Below are positions 5,731-7,270 of a stretch of DNA of 7,270 bases, piece by piece. The position numbers and the translations under genes were made by a program. A model generated the notes under the pieces. That model did not search any database and was not told the origin of the DNA. It was given only the letters and a program-made list of their open reading frames with translations. Origin of the DNA: Candidatus Atribacteria bacterium 1244-E10-H5-B2 (lineage in GTDB: Bacteria; Atribacterota; JS1; SB-45; 34-128); NCBI GenBank assembly GCA_003575245.1, contig NMQN01000560.1, positions 1-7,270 of the forward strand. The letters run 5' to 3'. Positions within the stretch are counted from its first letter, which is position 1; every line of letters begins with the position of its first letter.

Positions 5731-6381
5731 ATGAGATTAATCTTGTTAGGTCCTCCAGGTGGGGGGAAAGGAACAGTAGCAAAAAGGTTGCAAGCGGAAT
5801 TCAATATTCCGGTAATTTCAACAGGAGTAATCTTAAGAGAAACACTAGATAAAAAGAATAAGCTGGGTATAGAAGTTGAGAATATTATGAGTAAAGGAAG
5901 CTTAGTGCCTGACAATATTATTCTGGAAATAATAAAAGAAAGAATAAAGCAGGAAGATTGTAAAAATGGTTATATCTTTGATGGCTTTCCCCGAAATATC
6001 GAACAGGCGAATTCATTAGATAAATTAAATAAAGAGCTCAATGAATATATTGATTATATATTTTACTTTGAGATACCTTTTCCTGAAATAATAAAAAGGT
6101 TATCTAATCGTAGAGTATGTAAAAAATGTAGTACTAATTATAATTTGTCATTTAATCCTCCTAAAAAAGATAATACCTGTGATCTTTGCGGTGGAGAGTT
6201 GTATCAACGAGAGGATGATAAAAAGGAGACCATAAAGAATAGATTGAAAGTATTTGCTAAACAAACTATACCTTTAAAAAAATATTATAAAGAAAAAAAA
6301 TTACTAAAGGTGATAGATGCTAATTTAAGTAAGAATGCTTTTTTAGCGATCAAGAAAGTTTTACGAGGAACGCATAAATAG
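5731..6381 (+). CDS. adk: Adenylate kinase, long form with cysteine-type zinc LID
   Basis: Adenylate kinase interconverts ATP + AMP and two ADP in the cytoplasm, keeping the adenylate pool balanced. The 216-residue product is the long form with a LID domain. The P-loop GPPGGGKGT is at residues 7-15, with Gly in place of the more common Ala at 11. Conserved Arg36, the FDGFPRN motif with Asp84 and Arg88, Arg123, Arg160 and Arg171 are present. The LID carries Cys130-x2-Cys133 and Cys150-x2-Cys153, the structural zinc site common in Gram-positive and thermophilic enzymes. Odd point: the usual Gly-Asp in the AMP-domain motif before Leu-Arg is Gly32-Val33. ATG 5731 follows AAAGGGA at 5719-5725, a modest ribosome binding site. 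The secY-adk-map-infA order is classical, but here a 504-base repeat-bearing gap separates secY and adk. Confidence 0.97.
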   Translation: MRLILLGPPGGGKGTVAKRLQAEFNIPVISTGVILRETLDKKNKLGIEVENIMSKGSLVPDNIILEIIKERIKQEDCKNGYIFDGFPRNIEQANSLDKLNKELNEYIDYIFYFEIPFPEIIKRLSNRRVCKKCSTNYNLSFNPPKKDNTCDLCGGELYQREDDKKETIKNRLKVFAKQTIPLKKYYKEKKLLKVIDANLSKNAFLAIKKVLRGTHK

Positions 6382-6385
6382 ATTA

Positions 6386-7144
6386 ATGGTAATTTTAAAG
6401 TCTCCCGAAGAAATTAAATGCATAAGAAAGAGTTGCAAATTAGCAGCAAGCGCCTTAAATAAAATATTAGAAAATATAAAAGAGGGAATTACTACTTTAG
6501 AGTTAGATAGGATTGCTGAGGATTATATAATAAAACATGGAGCAAAACCTGCATTTAAAGGTTATGGAATAGAAAAAAATAAATTCCAACATTCTATATG
6601 TATTTCTATAAACGAAGAAGTAGTTCACGGTATTCCTGGAAGGAGAAGATTGAGAGAAGGGGATATAGTAAGTATAGATATTGGAACAAATTTAGAAGGT
6701 TACTATGGAGATACTGCGATTACAGTTCCCGTAGGAAGAATAGGGCTAAAAGAACTAAAACTTTTAGAAGTAACCAAAAAATCTTTGTTTAAAGGTATAG
6801 AGAAAACCATTATAGGTAACAAATTAGGTGATATTTCTTTTGCCATCCAGGAAACAGTAGAAAAATCACATTTTTCTGTAGTAAGAGAATATGTAGGCCA
6901 CGGAGTGGGTTGTTATTTGCACGAAGAACCACAAATACCTAATTATGGTGTTTCTCATACTGGTTTAATGTTGGAAGAGGGGATGGTGTTAGCACTTGAA
7001 CCTATGGTAAATGCGGGCGGTTATAAAACAAGACTTTGTGATAATGGATGGACAGTTGTGACAGAAGACGGAAGCTGGTCAGCACATTTTGAACATTCTA
7101 TAGCAATAACTGCAGATGGTAACGAGATATTAACTACTCTTTAG
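6386..7144 (+). CDS. map: Methionine aminopeptidase, type I
   Basis: Map removes the initiator methionine from nascent proteins when the second residue is small, acting in the cytoplasm near the ribosome exit. The 252-residue product is the compact type I form without an N-terminal extension. The two-metal site of the pita-bread fold is complete: Asp98 (VSIDIGTN), Asp109 (YYGDTA), His172 (YVGHGVG), Glu205 (LALEPMV) and Glu236 (AHFEHSI). The substrate-site histidines His81 (VVHGIPG) and His179 (LHEEPQIPNYG) are also present. ATG 6386 is four bases after the adk stop. The nearest purine run, GAGGAA at about 6366-6371, is far for a ribosome binding site, so translation is probably coupled to adk. 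infA follows after 66 bases. Everything matches the family and no residue expected for catalysis is missing. Confidence 0.98.
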   Translation: MVILKSPEEIKCIRKSCKLAASALNKILENIKEGITTLELDRIAEDYIIKHGAKPAFKGYGIEKNKFQHSICISINEEVVHGIPGRRRLREGDIVSIDIGTNLEGYYGDTAITVPVGRIGLKELKLLEVTKKSLFKGIEKTIIGNKLGDISFAIQETVEKSHFSVVREYVGHGVGCYLHEEPQIPNYGVSHTGLMLEEGMVLALEPMVNAGGYKTRLCDNGWTVVTEDGSWSAHFEHSIAITADGNEILTTL

Positions 7145-7210
7145 ATAAATTAGTGGCTTGTAAATGATTTAATGGTTTAAGTGAAAATAATTTAGGCGGA
7201 GGAATAATTG

Positions 7211-7270
7211 ATGGCGAAAGAGAAGTGTATAGAAATGCAAGGAAAAGTTATTCAGTCCTTACCAAATGCT
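7211..7270 (+). CDS. infA: Translation initiation factor IF-1, 3' end cut off by the window
   Basis: IF-1 binds the 30S A site during initiation and works with IF-2 and IF-3. Only the first 20 codons are in the window, reading MAKEKCIEMQGKVIQSLPNA, which matches the start of the IF-1 OB-fold; the full protein is usually about 72 residues. ATG 7211 is eight bases after GGAGG at 7198-7202 within a longer purine run. A TTG directly before the ATG (7208) is in frame but not the likely start. Position after map is classical; rpmJ, rpsM, rpsK, rpsD, rpoA and rplQ would be expected next, outside the window. Confidence 0.93.
   Translation, partial: MAKEKCIEMQGKVIQSLPNA

Noticed and set aside
5706..5734. 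TTGACT as a -35 box before adk
   Set aside because: A -10 box at normal spacing would overlap the adk start codon and no TATAAT-like hexamer is there.
6598..6792. + strand frame within map
   Set aside because: Lies wholly inside map in another frame; map carries all catalytic residues, so this is a shadow.

Overview
The window is the middle and distal part of a bacterial spc-type ribosomal protein operon, all on the + strand. Gene order is rplE (5' end cut off), rpsN, rpsH, rplF, rplR, rpsE, rplO, secY, adk, map, then the first 20 codons of infA. Every gene is intact except the two cut by the window edges, and each product is recognisable along its whole length.

The DNA is AT-rich and mixes ATG, GTG and TTG starts, most of them behind strong AGGAGG-like sites. 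S14 is the short zinc-ribbon form and Adk has a four-cysteine LID. The gene set and sequence style fit an uncultured bacterial lineage; a candidate phylum such as Atribacterota is possible, but this is a low-confidence guess from general resemblance and was not tested. rpmD (L30), normally between rpsE and rplO, is absent: rpsE and rplO overlap by 14 bases.

Layout: rplE ends at 502. A 357-base gap (503-859) holds nested inverted repeats. rpsN and rpsH follow (860-1503). A second gap (1504-1810) holds inverted and direct repeats and a GC-richer patch. rplF (1811-2350) is followed by a 185-base gap before rplR. The block rpsE-rplO-secY (2988-5226) is tight and probably translationally coupled. 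A 504-base gap (5227-5730) again holds repeats. adk and map (5731-7144) are 4 bases apart, and infA begins at 7211.

Together the genes supply 50S proteins (L5, L6, L18, L15), 30S proteins (S14, S8, S5), the membrane channel for protein export (SecY), adenylate balancing (Adk), removal of the initiator methionine (Map) and initiation factor IF-1. This is a classical housekeeping cluster and I see no novel enzyme or defence system. What is unusual is between the genes: the five gaps carry degenerate short-period repeats and inverted repeats that recur, in either orientation, from gap to gap. That intergenic repeat family is the most interesting signal here.
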